Assembly (NCBI GenBank): GCA_036365145.1
Contig: JAEOAD010000024.1
Location: 13,473,501-13,537,500, forward strand
DNA length: 64,000 nucleotides
Source of the DNA: Orientallactaga sibirica
Lineage: Eukaryota > Chordata > Mammalia > Rodentia > Dipodidae
Reading direction: 5' to 3'
A program made the position numbers and the translations under genes. Shown one piece after another: positions 20,523 through 31,033 of this stretch. Numbering within the stretch: position 1 is the first letter of the stretch; every line of letters begins with the position of its first letter. Under the pieces are notes generated by a model. That model had not been told where the DNA came from. It did not search any database and saw only the letters and a list, made by a program, of their open reading frames with translations.

Positions 20523-22262
20523 AATGTTTAGTAAAATTTTAATTCTTAAAACAATCTAAATTTGAGTTAACTAATAATCTTTTAAAAGCACAATTTTAAT
20601 ATACCTATGCACTTATTTTTTATATATTTGTAATAATTACCAAAGTAAAGAGAATGTAAAAATTTTTCTAGTTTCTTAGTATAATTGTCATTTATTATAT
20701 CTTATATTTCTATGGTATTGGATTGATTGATTGAGACAGTAGCAGAAAAAAAGTAGCTGGACCAAGAGTAAACCATAAAGTAAGCGAGGGGCTTTAGGTG
20801 ACAATGACATGTCAATGTAGGCTCATCATTTATAACAAATCCCCACTCATACAGGATGTTGATAAAAGAAATGCAGTATGTATACAGGAAATCCTTGTAT
20901 CTTCACTTTGGCTGGGTTATGAACCTAAAACTGTACTAAAACATACTGTCTATTTTTAAAAAACTGTTTGGATTCTGCACACATATTTTCAAGTTAACAC
21001 TAAAATATTTGGTCAGAGAAAGGATGTAAGCTAAAAGAGACAGCTACAATTGACTCTATAGACATCCTAAGAAAGTTGAAGTCAACTTCAACTGTCTGTT
21101 TCACAGACAGCAAGCAGACCAAGACAGCTGACACACTGTCCAGGGAGCTAGAATCCAGAGAACTGTTAAACATGTTTCTCAGCCTCCTAAAAAGTTTACC
21201 CAGGTGCCTCTGGCAAAGGATGTCCAACACATCCAGAAAGCTCCAATGGGCTAATAAATTCAGATGTTTGGAAGGATATTATAGTTGCCTAAACTACAAT
21301 GTCAATTTAATTCACAGGATCAACTATCACCTAGCATGTGCTCAAGATAGAAGAGCAAAAGAAAGCAGTTTTTGTTTTTTGTTTGTTTTTTTGTAATTAG
21401 CAAACTCAAAATTGGATACATTTACAGTGTACATGCTGTTTTGAAATGTATATATATTATAAAAGGCTAAACCAAGCTATTAACATACACTATTATCTCA
21501 CACGCTTACCTTTTTTGTGGTAAGAATACTAACAATCTATTCTCAGCAATCTTCAAGAACACAATGAGAGCAGGCATTTTTTACACAGTTATATTTTTTC
21601 TGACATCTTGTGGGAGTTTTCTGGAAGTATATAAAGTGGCAAATATATTTGTAGCAATTCCAATCCATTTTAGCAATATTTATTGAGCATTTGTGATGGG
21701 ATGGCTTCCAAGGGACCAACAAATTAAATAGAAACCCTATAAATTTTATAAAAGTATAAAATATTATGGTTCTCAAGATACCTATAGTCTAAAGGGGAAC
21801 TATACACAAAATAAGAGAAATGCTTCAGAAGCAATGATTCTTAAACACAAATGTTCATACGAATCTCTGCACCCAATTTGAGATTCTTATGGTAGATCTG
21901 GAATATGGCCTCATATTGCAACAAAATCCCCTATGATTTCATTGGAAATAGTCTGTAGCTCTAAAAATATAGAACTAACTTTCAAAGATACCCAATGAAA
22001 TTGTGCTTAATAATTTACAAGGTTATATGCCTAAGTCCAACCTAAGGTGCAAGAATGCTATCCCTGAGAGCTGGGTAAAATTAATTCAAAGACTTGGTCC
22101 TATGAATAAAGACCTCTTAATGATTTCTATGCATTCTAAAACAAAAGTAAATTTTTAATCCAAATGTTCAATTCTTGTCTTAGATCCTTACTTTCAAATA
22201 TACTGTTTCTTCCTACATAAATTTTTATGATAATGTAAACCTCTTTCCCTTACCACCCTATC

Positions 22263-22263
<1 letters not shown>
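20523..22263. other. unique A+T-rich block
   Basis: About 1.7 kb with no repeat or gene that I recognise. A 106-aa plus-strand frame (21076-21396) ends in a T/G-rich low-complexity run and shows no domain. An antisense 76-aa frame overlaps it, so neither is credible without homology support. Confidence 0.5.

Positions 22264-22298
<35 letters not shown>
22264..22298 (+). repeat. (CA)n microsatellite
   Basis: About 17 uninterrupted CA units. Confidence 0.95.
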
Positions 22299-22300
<2 letters not shown>

Positions 22301-22519
22301 CAATAAATAAAATAGATTTCATTAAAATTTGGGGAAAGAATTAATGCAAAGAAAATTAGACACTGTGAAAATAGTTTCAACCTTAAATTCAACATTAGGT
22401 ACTGCATATCCTATATGCACCCAACAATCTGAAACTTTACTGCCTTTATATCATAATAAAACTGTATGATAAAATAGGTACAAAGCAGAAATGAACTATA
22501 CATGAAATCACTATTTATG

Positions 22520-22671
22520 GAGCCAGGTGTTGTAGTGCATGCCTTTAATCCCAGCACTCGAGAGGCAGAGGTAGGAAGGATCACCATAAGTTCTAGGCCA
22601 CCCTGAGACTGCATAGTGAATTCCAGGTCAGCCTGGCCTAGAGTGAGACCCTACCTCAAAAAAAAAATGCA
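22520..22671 (+). mobile_element. B1 SINE with probable target-site duplication
   Basis: GCCAGGTGTTGTAGTGCATGCC, TTTAATCCCAGCACTCGAG, GTGAATTCCAGGTCAGCCTG, GAGACCCTACCTC plus A9. TATTTATGGA precedes the element and recurs just after its tail (around 22678-22687). Confidence 0.92.
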
Positions 22672-22689
22672 ATAAGTATTTATGGAGAC

Positions 22690-23566
22690 AGTGAACTAAC
22701 AGATCATTCTCTAGAATTGAACTTTCTTAAGATAAAAAGAATGGGCTACTGTGATTTCTTGAGGAACAGGTGATGTTTTTGGACCTTTTTATCCTTCAGA
22801 TTCTTGGATTATATGGGTAGTTATTACTGTTTGCCTAGAACTTTTCTCTAAGGCTTCCTAAAATAACATATTTATATATAATATGAGCTCAGCTCAAAAT
22901 TTGCAGTGGTAAGCAATTCATTGAAAATTTTGGGACCTGAGAGACCAAACAGGAAGTCAGAGGAGCCGTATGCTCTGGAACTGCTAAGTCAATAAAGAAT
23001 AATTTCAGAAGCTTATCAGAGAACTCTGTACATACAATGCCCATTTAAGACTAATTTACAGTGCCCATGACAAGACAGAAAAGGTCTCTAGATTCCTCTA
23101 TCTATGGTAGATAATACCTCACCCTGATCCAAGAAGTAATATAAAGTTATACTGTACATAAAAATATGAACACACCAGGTACATAATCAAGTTCAATGAT
23201 GCGTCAGTGATCTGTATCATGTGCTAATGGGTTCTTCTTCAAGTGGTTAGATGTATCAGAAGAAAGGGAGATTCTTAAGAAGAGCTCCACAGAGGAACAG
23301 AGCTTTGAAACAGGGAAAGGATGGGCACCTATTTTTTAAGGGAAATGGAAGTTAGGAGTGGAAGTTGATGGGACATCAGTGAGAAGTGGCAAGGATGTTA
23401 ACCTGATTGGCACTGTACGCCCATCTGTGTGCCATTGACAATGAAGACAGATAGTCTGGGCAGACTCAAGTGGCTCATGAGGAATGTTAACTGTAATTTT
23501 AAACACATGATTAGGAGATGGATGGTGATTGTTTGGGAGCCTGGGGAAGATTCAATTCACACTTTA
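22690..23566. other. unique sequence
   Basis: No repeat or gene recognised. It ends at the first copy of the tandem 1-kb unit. Confidence 0.5.
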
Positions 23567-23689
23567 AAAAAATAGATTAACTTAATTTTGAAAAGAAAGT
23601 AGAGTTGTATGATTAAGGCAGACTAGCAGAAGATGCAAACACACCAGTAAGTGTGATAAATAATTGATGAACACATGTGGTAATAATAG

Positions 23690-23890
23690 CCACGTTCCTC
23701 AGAGCACCTGAAGTGCCAGACAGTTATGAGTAGCTTTCCATGTATTCACTTTCTTATTTCCCTTCACAATCTGTTTTCATAAGTGTCATTATGATGCATA
23801 TTTTACAGATGAGCAAGCTGAACACAGTGCAGTTGAGTCACATGTCCAAGTTTACATAACATCTCAGGGAACTACAATTTGAACTCAAGC
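23690..23890 (+). repeat. MIR SINE (copy in unit A)
   Basis: TTTTACAGATGAGCAAGCTGAACACAG, GTTGAGTCACATGTCCAAG and GAACTCAAGC follow the MIR core and its 'gtaagtggcagagc' side. The same relic lies in units B (about 24705-24905) and C (about 25743-25945), so it predates the duplication. Confidence 0.75.
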
Positions 23891-24245
23891 ACTACAGCTT
23901 CAGTTTTCAGACAATTTCTCTCTGGCACCCAGGCTGGCTTTGAATTTATAATTGTTCCTCCTTCACCTCCTGAGGTTATAGACCTACCCCACCATTCACA
24001 GCAAGAACTGTGGCTCTAAGGACAGTCCCTTAGCTGCTATAACTCACTGGAGACAATAGAGAAAAAGAGGAAAAGTAAGAGAGACCACAAACTTTACCAA
24101 TGAGATGTGTAAGGATATAGAGATCAAATGAGAGGAAAGAACTGAAGATGAGTCCAAAGTTCGCAGTGTAAAGGAGGGATTGAGATTGTGTTTGATAACT
24201 ATGTAAGTTTTTAAATGTATTAGTGACACAATAACAGTCAGAGGT

Positions 24246-24552
24246 TGTCGCGACTGCCTCGACCAGCAAGGAAGACGCAACGCTTGGACTCTTCTTTCCG
24301 CAGTTTATTCAGGAACCTTGAACAATCTTCTGACCCGGGGAAAAGCCCGCCCAAAGCTTAAGAAGCCTTTGACCAGCCAACCCTGGTAAGCCACGTGGTG
24401 AATGCAGATAGGTCCACATATGCGGAAGCAAGCGTAGATCACAGCCCAAACCAAATAAGGACTTGTTTATCCAGGAGAGCACTCGCCATCGGGAAGGCGG
24501 AAGGCGGAAGCCAGCACCATCTTTAAGGCGCGGCACCTCGCAGCTCTCTACA
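24246..24552 (-). mobile_element. solo LTR of an IAP-like class II endogenous retrovirus, unit A
   Basis: 307 bp, TG...CA bounded on the minus strand (TGTAGAGAGCTGCGAGGTGCC ... GTCGCGACA), with an AATAAA signal (complement at 24304-24309). A perfect 6-bp AGAGGT target-site duplication flanks it (24240-24245 and 24553-24558), as expected for ERVK/class II integration. No internal retroviral genes are present, so it is a recombined solo LTR. CpG dinucleotides are frequent, unlike the surroundings. Confidence 0.88.
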
Positions 24553-25254
24553 AGAGGTGATGAAGTATTTACCAACCAATACATGAATGTCATTCTTTTC
24601 ATGTTAGAAACCACTGAGAAAAGATTAAGGCAGACTAGCAGAAGATGCAAACACACCAGTAAGTGTGATAAATAATTGATGAACACATGTGGTAATAATA
24701 GCCACGTTCCTCAGAGCACCTGAAGTGCCAGACAGTTATGAGTAGCTTTCCATGTATTCACTTTCTTATTTCCCTTCACAATCTGTTTTCATAAGTGTCA
24801 TTATGATGCATATTTTACAGATGAGCAAGCTGAACACAGTGCAGTTGAGTCACATGTCCAAGTTTACATAACATCTCAGGGAACTACAATTTGAACTCAA
24901 GCACTACAGCTTCAGTTTTCAGACAATTTCTCTCTGGCACCCAGGCTGGCTTTGAATTTATAATTGTTCCTCCTTCACCTCCTGAGGTTATAGACCTACC
25001 CCACCATTCACAGCAGAACTGTGGCTCTAAGGACAGTCCCTTAGCTGCTATAACTCACTGGAGACAATAGAGAAAAGAGGAAAAGTAAGAGAGACCACAA
25101 ACTTTACCAATGAGATGTGTAAGGATATAGAGATCAAATGAGAGGAAAGAACTGAAGATGAGTCCAAAGTTCGCAGTGTAAAGGAGGATTGAGATTGTGT
25201 TTGATAACTATGTAAGTTTTTAAATGTATTAGTGACACAATAACAGTCAGAGGT

Positions 25255-25553
25255 TGTCGCGACTGCCTCAACCAGCAAGGAAGACGCACGCTTGGACTCT
25301 TCTTTCCGCAGTTTATTCAGGAACCTTGAACAATCTTCTGACCGGGGAAAAGCCCGCCCAAAGCTTAAGAAGCCTTTGAACAGCCAACCCTGGTAAGCCA
25401 TGTGGTGAATGAGATGGGTCCACATATGCGGAAGCAAGCCTAGATCAGCCCCAAGCCAAATAAGGACTTGTTTATCCAGGAGGCTTTTCGCCATCGGGAA
25501 GGCGGCGGAAGCCAGCACCATCTTTAAAGCGCGGCACCTCGCAGCTCTCTACA
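25255..25553 (-). mobile_element. solo LTR, unit B
   Basis: 299-bp copy of the LTR in unit A with the same AGAGGT flanks (25249-25254 and 25554-25559). It carries several one-base deletions and a short deletion in the GGCGGAAGGCGGAAG region. Confidence 0.88.
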
Positions 25554-26295
25554 AGAGGTGATGAAGTATTTACCAACCAATACATGAATGTCATTCTTTT
25601 CATGTTAGAAACCACAAAAAATAGATTAACTTAATTTTGAAAAAGAAAGTAGAGTTGTATGATTAAGGCAGACTAGCAGAAGATGCAAACACACCAGTAA
25701 GTGTGATAAATAATTGATGAAACACATGTGGTAATAATAAGCCACGTTCCTCAGAGCACCTGAAGTGCCAGACAGTTATGAGTAGCTTTCCATGTATTCA
25801 CTTTCTTATTTCCCTTCACAATCTGTTTTCATAAGTGTCATTATGATGCATATTTTACAGATGAGCAAGCTGAACACAGTGCAGTTGAGTCACATGTCCA
25901 AGTTTACATAACATCTCAGGGAACTACAATTTGAACTCAAGCATTACAGCTTCAGTTTTCAGACAATTTCTCTCTGGCACCCAGGCTGGCTTTGAATTTA
26001 TAATTGTTCCTCCTTCACCTCCTGAGGTTATAGACCTACCCCACCATTCACAGCAAGAACTGTGGCTCTAAGGACAGTCCCTTAGCTGCTATAACTCCAC
26101 TGGAGACAATAGAGAAAGAGGAAAAGTAAGAGAGACCACAAACTTTACCAATGAGATGTGTAGGATATAGAGATCAAATGAGAGGAAAGAACTGAAGATG
26201 AGTCCAAAGTTCGCAGTGTAAAGGAGGGATTGAGATTGTGTTTGATAACTATGTAAGTTTTTAAATGTATTAGTGACACAATAACAGTCAGAGGT

Positions 26296-26601
26296 TGTCG
26301 CGACTGCCTCGACCAGCAAGGAAGGCATGGCGCTTGGACTCTTCTTTCCTTAGTTTATTCAGGAACCTTGAACAATCTTCTGACCGGGGAAAAGCCCGCC
26401 CAAAGCTTAAGAAGCCTTTGACCAGCCAACCCTGGTAAGCCACGTGGTGAATGCAGATAGGTCCACATATGCGGAAGCAAGCGTAGATCACAGCCCAAAC
26501 CAAATAAGGACTTGTTTATCCAGGAGAGCACTCGCCATCGGGAAGGCGGAAGGCGGAAGCCAGCACCATCTTTAAGGCGCGGCACCTCGCAGCTCTCTAC
26601 A
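26296..26601 (-). mobile_element. solo LTR, unit C
   Basis: 306-bp copy with the same AGAGGT flanks (26290-26295 and 26602-26607). It has its own substitutions near the 3' end (GGCATGGCGC for GACGCAACGC, and CCTTAG for CCGCAG), but shares the GGAGAGCACTCGCC version with unit A rather than B. Confidence 0.88.
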
Positions 26602-26692
26602 AGAGGTGATGAAGTATTTACCAACCAATACATGAATGTCATTCTTTTCATGTTAGAAACCACTGAGAAAAAAAATAGATTAAGAGTTGAGG

Positions 26693-26956
26693 GCTGAAGA
26701 GATGACTTAGCAGTTAAGGCACTTGCCTGCGAAGCCTAAGGTCTCATCTTTAACTCTCCAGGTCTTACATAAGCCAGACACACAAAGTGATGCAAGAGTG
26801 CAAGGTTGTACATAGTGTACAGAAGGCACATGTGTCTTAAGTTCAATTGCTGTGGCTAAAGGCTGAGGAGCCAGGGGTCCTCTCTCAGTCTCTATATCTC
26901 TCTCTCTCTCTCTCTCTCCCATGCATGTGCATGCTTGCTCTCTCACATTAAAAAAA
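26693..26956 (+). mobile_element. DIP-type SINE, long subfamily
   Basis: GAGGGCTGAAGAGATGACTTAG head, ACTTGCCTGCGAAGCC, AACTCTCCAGGTC, AAAGTGATGCAAGAGTGC, then diverged sequence, CT tract and A-rich tail. It sits immediately right of the tandem array. Confidence 0.9.
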
Positions 26957-26984
26957 GAATTGATGGTGTCTCTTACTAGCTATA

Positions 26985-27205
26985 TTTAAAGCACTTTGAC
27001 TATTTTTCATGTGAGATAACACTATTTATGTAACCATTCTCCTAAGAAGCTCAAAGCATTTTACCACAACGCATTATCTTATTCATCCTCATAACATCTC
27101 CTTTTAGGAAAGGAAGTGTCAAATATAATGACCACAATTGTACAGATGGGAACACTAAGACAAATGGAGCTAGTGACTCACCAAGATCACAGAAACCCTC
27201 TAGTC
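26985..27205 (+). repeat. MIR SINE
   Basis: CATTATCTTATTCATCCTCATAACA, TGTACAGATGGGAACACTAAGAC and TAGTGACTCACCAAGATCACAG align with the MIR core and 3' part. Confidence 0.75.
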
Positions 27206-27618
27206 AAACAGCAGAGAACTTGTTCTTTTTGAAATATGAAACCCATTCCAGCCTCTTCTCAGTGATATGTCTCAAAGTTATACACTTTGGGTATTACTGT
27301 TATCAATACATTATGATGTTTGGAATCAAGTTGTAATCTTGTATTATCTGACACGTGCACATCATGAAGTTTGTTATTCCTAATTGAATAAATCTATCAA
27401 GGGGTAAAAATTAATGGTTCATTCTTTTCAACAAAATACAAGACTCTCTCATCCTCAATTAGCTATTTACTACTCTTTAACCAAAAATAAGTTAATTTAT
27501 GTATTTAAATCCTGAGCCTTGACAAAATGCTATCTTTTATTCAGAAAAAAAGTTTATATTTAGAAGCTCTAAATTATCAGTAAATGATGAACTACTAAAA
27601 TTAACTGAATAAATACAA

Positions 27619-27622
<4 letters not shown>
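27206..27622. other. unique A+T-rich sequence
   Basis: Nothing recognised. Confidence 0.5.

Positions 27623-27652
<30 letters not shown>
27623..27652 (+). repeat. (AC)n microsatellite
   Basis: About 15 AC units. Confidence 0.95.
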
Positions 27653-27658
<6 letters not shown>

Positions 27659-28741
27659 AGGTAACAGCATGAAGTCATATCTTCAAAGAAGATTATTTTC
27701 TGTTGTTAATAAGGGAGCCAACTGTGCACTCTTAAACCTTAGCATTTACTTTTTTCAAAACTATAATGTCACTTGCTACTATATTAACTAAAATTTCCAT
27801 CTCATTTTTAATTCATCTCATTACAGATGCAATGTGATATTAGTTGATAATAACATGCTTAGATGTTCATATTTTAAAAAAAGAGAATAGAAAGAATGTC
27901 AACTTAAAAAAAAACTAATAGAGCATATTCATGTTCAGAGTCTGTTAACAGAAGCTTTATGTGCACTGTGGGTGGGGAATATACAGTACAGTGGCAGTGA
28001 ACAACTCCCAGCACTACACTGTCGGTGGGAACACAGAATAATGCACAGTGAACTACACCCAGCACTGCACTGCACTACACCCAGCAAGGCAATCTAAGAT
28101 CAAAGACTCACCAGTGACTGAGGCAAATGAAAGCACCCGTGTAGTTTACACTTCCTCCTCATGTTGCACATGCTCTGCCCTTAAAGTGTGACCAGCCTTT
28201 GAGAAATTCTGCCACAGGTGAGCAGTTCTAACAGGAACTGAATAGTGTTTTCAATGACAATCTACAGAAGGAACAAAGATGATGAAAAAACAAATGATGT
28301 CCAACAATATGCCAAAACTTCTATCGAATCAGATCCATCACTGTCCCCAAAGTCAAAGGATTCTTTTGGGAACTAAGCTGTATTTCATGTTTTACCATTT
28401 CCTATAATAAGTATAACAGATTCATATTTCCTTGTGAGATACAGTTGTCTTTAATAACTACAGTTAGCATTCATGGTCAATAGCCAACCATTTTCTAGTT
28501 AAAATGGAAATTTAAAGTTTTCTGAATAGTCCAAGTTGTTATTATATGCCTTGAATTTTCTAAAATGCCAAGATTAACAGTCTCAAATTAGTACTGACCA
28601 CAAAGGTAGTTGTTTTAATAACATAAAAGGCATAACATAAATAGCATAACATGGATTTACTCATTTACTCAACAAACAAAGCACTTGTGGTAGGCAGAGC
28701 ATGGTTGAGGGCTGTAGGAATAAAACAGGAAACAAAAACAG
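27653..28741. other. unique sequence with a diverged ~53-bp tandem duplication
   Basis: No gene or interspersed repeat recognised. GGTGGGGAATA...AGTGAACAACTCCCAGCACTACACTG (27970-28021) is followed by a similar GGTGGGAACAC...AGTGAACTACACCCAGCACTGCACTG copy (28023-28074). Confidence 0.55.
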
Positions 28742-28966
28742 TTGTGAGCTGGGCAGATGGCTCACAAGGTAAAGTACTCGCTATGTAAATTTAAGGACAT
28801 GAGTTCAGATCCCTAGTACAGTAAAATGCCAGATGTCATGGTGCAACTCTGGAATCCCAGCTCTGGGGAGGTAGAGGCAGGGGGTCCGAGGTGCTCACTG
28901 GCTGCTTAGTTAGCTAAATCCATGACTGGGTGCAGTGAGAGACCCTGTGTCAAGAAAGGAGGTGAA
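28742..28966 (+). mobile_element. B4-like composite SINE, part 1
   Basis: GTGAGCTGGGCAGATGGCTCAC head, GTTCAGATCCCTAGTACAG, then B1-like AATCCCAGCTCTGGGGAGG and GAGACCCTGTGTCAAG. It is split by the L1 insertion at 28967 and continues at 29528. Confidence 0.8.
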
Positions 28967-29515
28967 TCCATAACAATAATGGCTATCCATGTACCTTGCA
29001 CTGACCTCACGCTCCGCTGGAGAATTTTCTTCTCTTTTTCAGATGGACATAGAACCTGAGGAGAGAATCAGCCCATCGCACCTCACCAGGACACCAGCTG
29101 AATAATAGAATAATTGGGGAAATGAGCAAGAGTGCTGCTTTCTCAGAGAACCTGTTATCAGCAGAGGGGTGAAGGAGATAGACACAGAGAACACTCAGCT
29201 CCTACCAAAGCAGATATCCAGAGACACAGAGACTCCCATGACCTCATCACTGAAATAGATCTAAAATGAGCCCAACATGGCTTAGGGAAATTCAAGGAAG
29301 GGGGGCAGAAAGATTGTTAGAGCCATAAGTTGGATAATTATGCACAGAGACATGGCCTCTCCCCCATAACTAATGGCTATCCCCACAATGCAAGACCCAC
29401 AATCCCTGAGGGGGGAGGGCAGGGAGAAGGCTAAGGATGGTACCATCATGGCTCTATGCACATTATATAGATAACTAATAAAAAATTAAAAATAAAATAA
29501 AATCATTTTTTTAAA
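28967..29515 (+). mobile_element. 5'-truncated L1-family insertion with target-site duplication
   Basis: Same 3' UTR family as 287-1054 and 16610-17047, including GGGGCAGAAAGATTGTTAGAGCC and GATGGTACCATCATGG, ending in TAACTAATAAAAAATTAAA and an A-rich tail. It is flanked by a perfect 12-bp duplication AAAGGAGGTGAA (28955-28966 and 29516-29527). No ORF is present. Confidence 0.88.
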
Positions 29516-29527
29516 AAAGGAGGTGAA

Positions 29528-29690
29528 GAACAATAAAGGAAGACAGTGGACCTTGACCACTGGCCTCCAATACATATGAACACCTGCCCATGCATTTGTG
29601 CCTACACATATATACATATGTATGCACATATGTAAACACACAAAACCCACATGCACATGCAAAAGAAGACAAAAGACCAAATAGCTACTT
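29528..29690 (+). mobile_element. B4-like composite SINE, part 2
   Basis: GAACAATAAAGGAAGACAGTGG, CCTTGACCACTGGCCTCC and a tail of CACATATATACATATG/ACATGCACATGC type. It is the right half of the element split by the L1. Confidence 0.75.
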
Positions 29691-29989
29691 TCTTGATGGC
29701 GTATTCGAGAAGAGGAAGATAGAGAATAATCACTCATTTGATTAATTATAATACATAATGTACCTGGTGGTGATAATTAATGGCCAAGAAAATAATGCAA
29801 ATTGCTAAGGTGTGAGTAGGTGATGCAAGAAATACCCTTTAGAAAATCTGTTAGAGAATCACATTATACCTCACCTTATTAGAGTTTTGGGAAAACCAGT
29901 GTGGTTAGAGAAATAGAGCCACCATATTGTTAGTTTCTGGGATTTATTTTCTATATGAAAATGGTGCCAAAGGAAGAGTAGGACTCCTC

Positions 29990-30236
29990 ACAACTTCTCC
30001 TCCAGACACAAAATGGCCTGGATATCCATGACCTCACAGCACCTGAAACTACCTACATAAGACCATCATAATAGGAGGAAAAGATGATGACATCAACCTG
30101 AAAAGAGAGACTGATTGAGAGAGGGGATATGATGGAGAGTGAAGTTTCAAAGGGGAAAGTGGGGGGAGGAAGGGAAGTACCATGGGATATTGTCCACAAT
30201 TAAGGAAGTTGTCAATAAAAAATAGAAAGAAAATGA
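29990..30236 (+). mobile_element. L1 3' end (rodent type)
   Basis: GGCCTGGATATCCATGACCTC, GATGATGACATCAACC, GAGAGGGGATATGATGGAG, TACCATGGGATATTG, GGAAGTTGTCAATAAAAAAT. Textbook rodent L1/Lx-type 3' terminus with a short A-rich tail. Confidence 0.88.
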
Positions 30237-30845
30237 TGCGCAGGGTGCCTTTTCATTAATGCTTTGAAAATACATGAGGACCTACTAAATACAAGACCAT
30301 GTGCTCAGGACTGTGTATGCTGAAGGAGTCCTAGATTTTGCCCTCAGGAAAATTGTACTTTCATGAGATGGACACAAACTAACATGAGTCATATGGATAA
30401 CATACACGATGTAAGAAAGGGCCCAGAACTGAGCAAGTGAGCTCATGTAAAGGACTCCAGAGGAACCTTAGAAAGTGGCTTCTGAGTGGGACCCTGAAGG
30501 GTGGGACGAACTCGTGCCAAAAAAGTAGCATGAGCTAAAGTGAGTGTGGAAAAGACTGGGTCATCAGTAGAAAGGAAAGCACAGAAATTGCTAGAGTTGG
30601 ACTGAAAAAATAAAAAAGAGTTGAATGCAGATCCTGAAAGGGTTTTAACAAGTAGATATATCCTGTGATCCACTGAATATTTTTTTTTTTTGCAGAAAAA
30701 TTCAACAGGTCTATTTGTCAGTCCTATGAAGTCAGACTGCATGAAACTTATTTTCATTAATAACTTAATAAAAAGTATTATTAATTCATTCTGAATTGCA
30801 TTAATGCCTTACATTCCCCCGTGTATACTAGAAATTTTCACAGAG
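30237..30845. other. old unclassified repeat-like and unique sequence
   Basis: The pattern GAGGACCTACTAAATACAAGACC...GTGCTCAGGACTG...GACACAAACTAACATG resembles ancient mammalian repeats of the 'cactgtgctaggc... gtgaacaagacagac' kind, but is too decayed to name. The 104-aa minus frame at 30443-30757 has no recognisable domain. Confidence 0.4.
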
Positions 30846-30884
30846 GGCTGGAGAGATGACTTAGGGGTATGTGAGCTTCCTGTG
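30846..30884 (+). mobile_element. SINE head fragment
   Basis: GAGGGCTGGAGAGATGACTTAGG is a B2/B4-superfamily head. It passes into CA-rich sequence that is part of the duplicated segment. Confidence 0.6.
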
Positions 30885-30995
30885 CAAGCAAGAGGTCCTG
30901 ACGGGGAGCATGGGGCTCCTCAAAGGCTCTAGACTTGCAGACTCCACACACACCACATCACACCACATCACTGCACACACTTATACACCCACCAC

Positions 30996-31033
<38 letters not shown>

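Larger units (their letters stand above)
23567..26675 (+). repeat. three tandem copies of a ~1.0-kb unit
   Basis: Unit order is an A-rich TAGATTAA start, GATTAAGGCAGACTAGCAG, a MIR relic, a B1-like minus fragment, unique DNA, a solo LTR on the minus strand, then TACATGAATGTCATTC...TTAGAAACCAC. Copies run about 23567-24622 (A), 24623-25614 (B) and 25615-26675 (C). They differ by a few substitutions and many one-base indels. Copy B lacks ~45 bp at its start, and the two internal junctions have different sequences. Whether the triplication is genomic or an assembly product cannot be settled from sequence alone. Confidence 0.95.

Noticed and set aside
21076..21396. 106-aa ORF in unique sequence as a candidate new gene
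   Set aside because: It has no recognisable domain, splice context or promoter, ends in a low-complexity T/G run and has an equally open antisense frame. Homology or transcript evidence would be required.
24309..26663. Repeated 102-157 aa minus-strand ORFs in the triplicated array
   Set aside because: They read through the solo LTR and MIR/unique flank. Frames differ between copies because of indels, and no retroviral protein motif is present.
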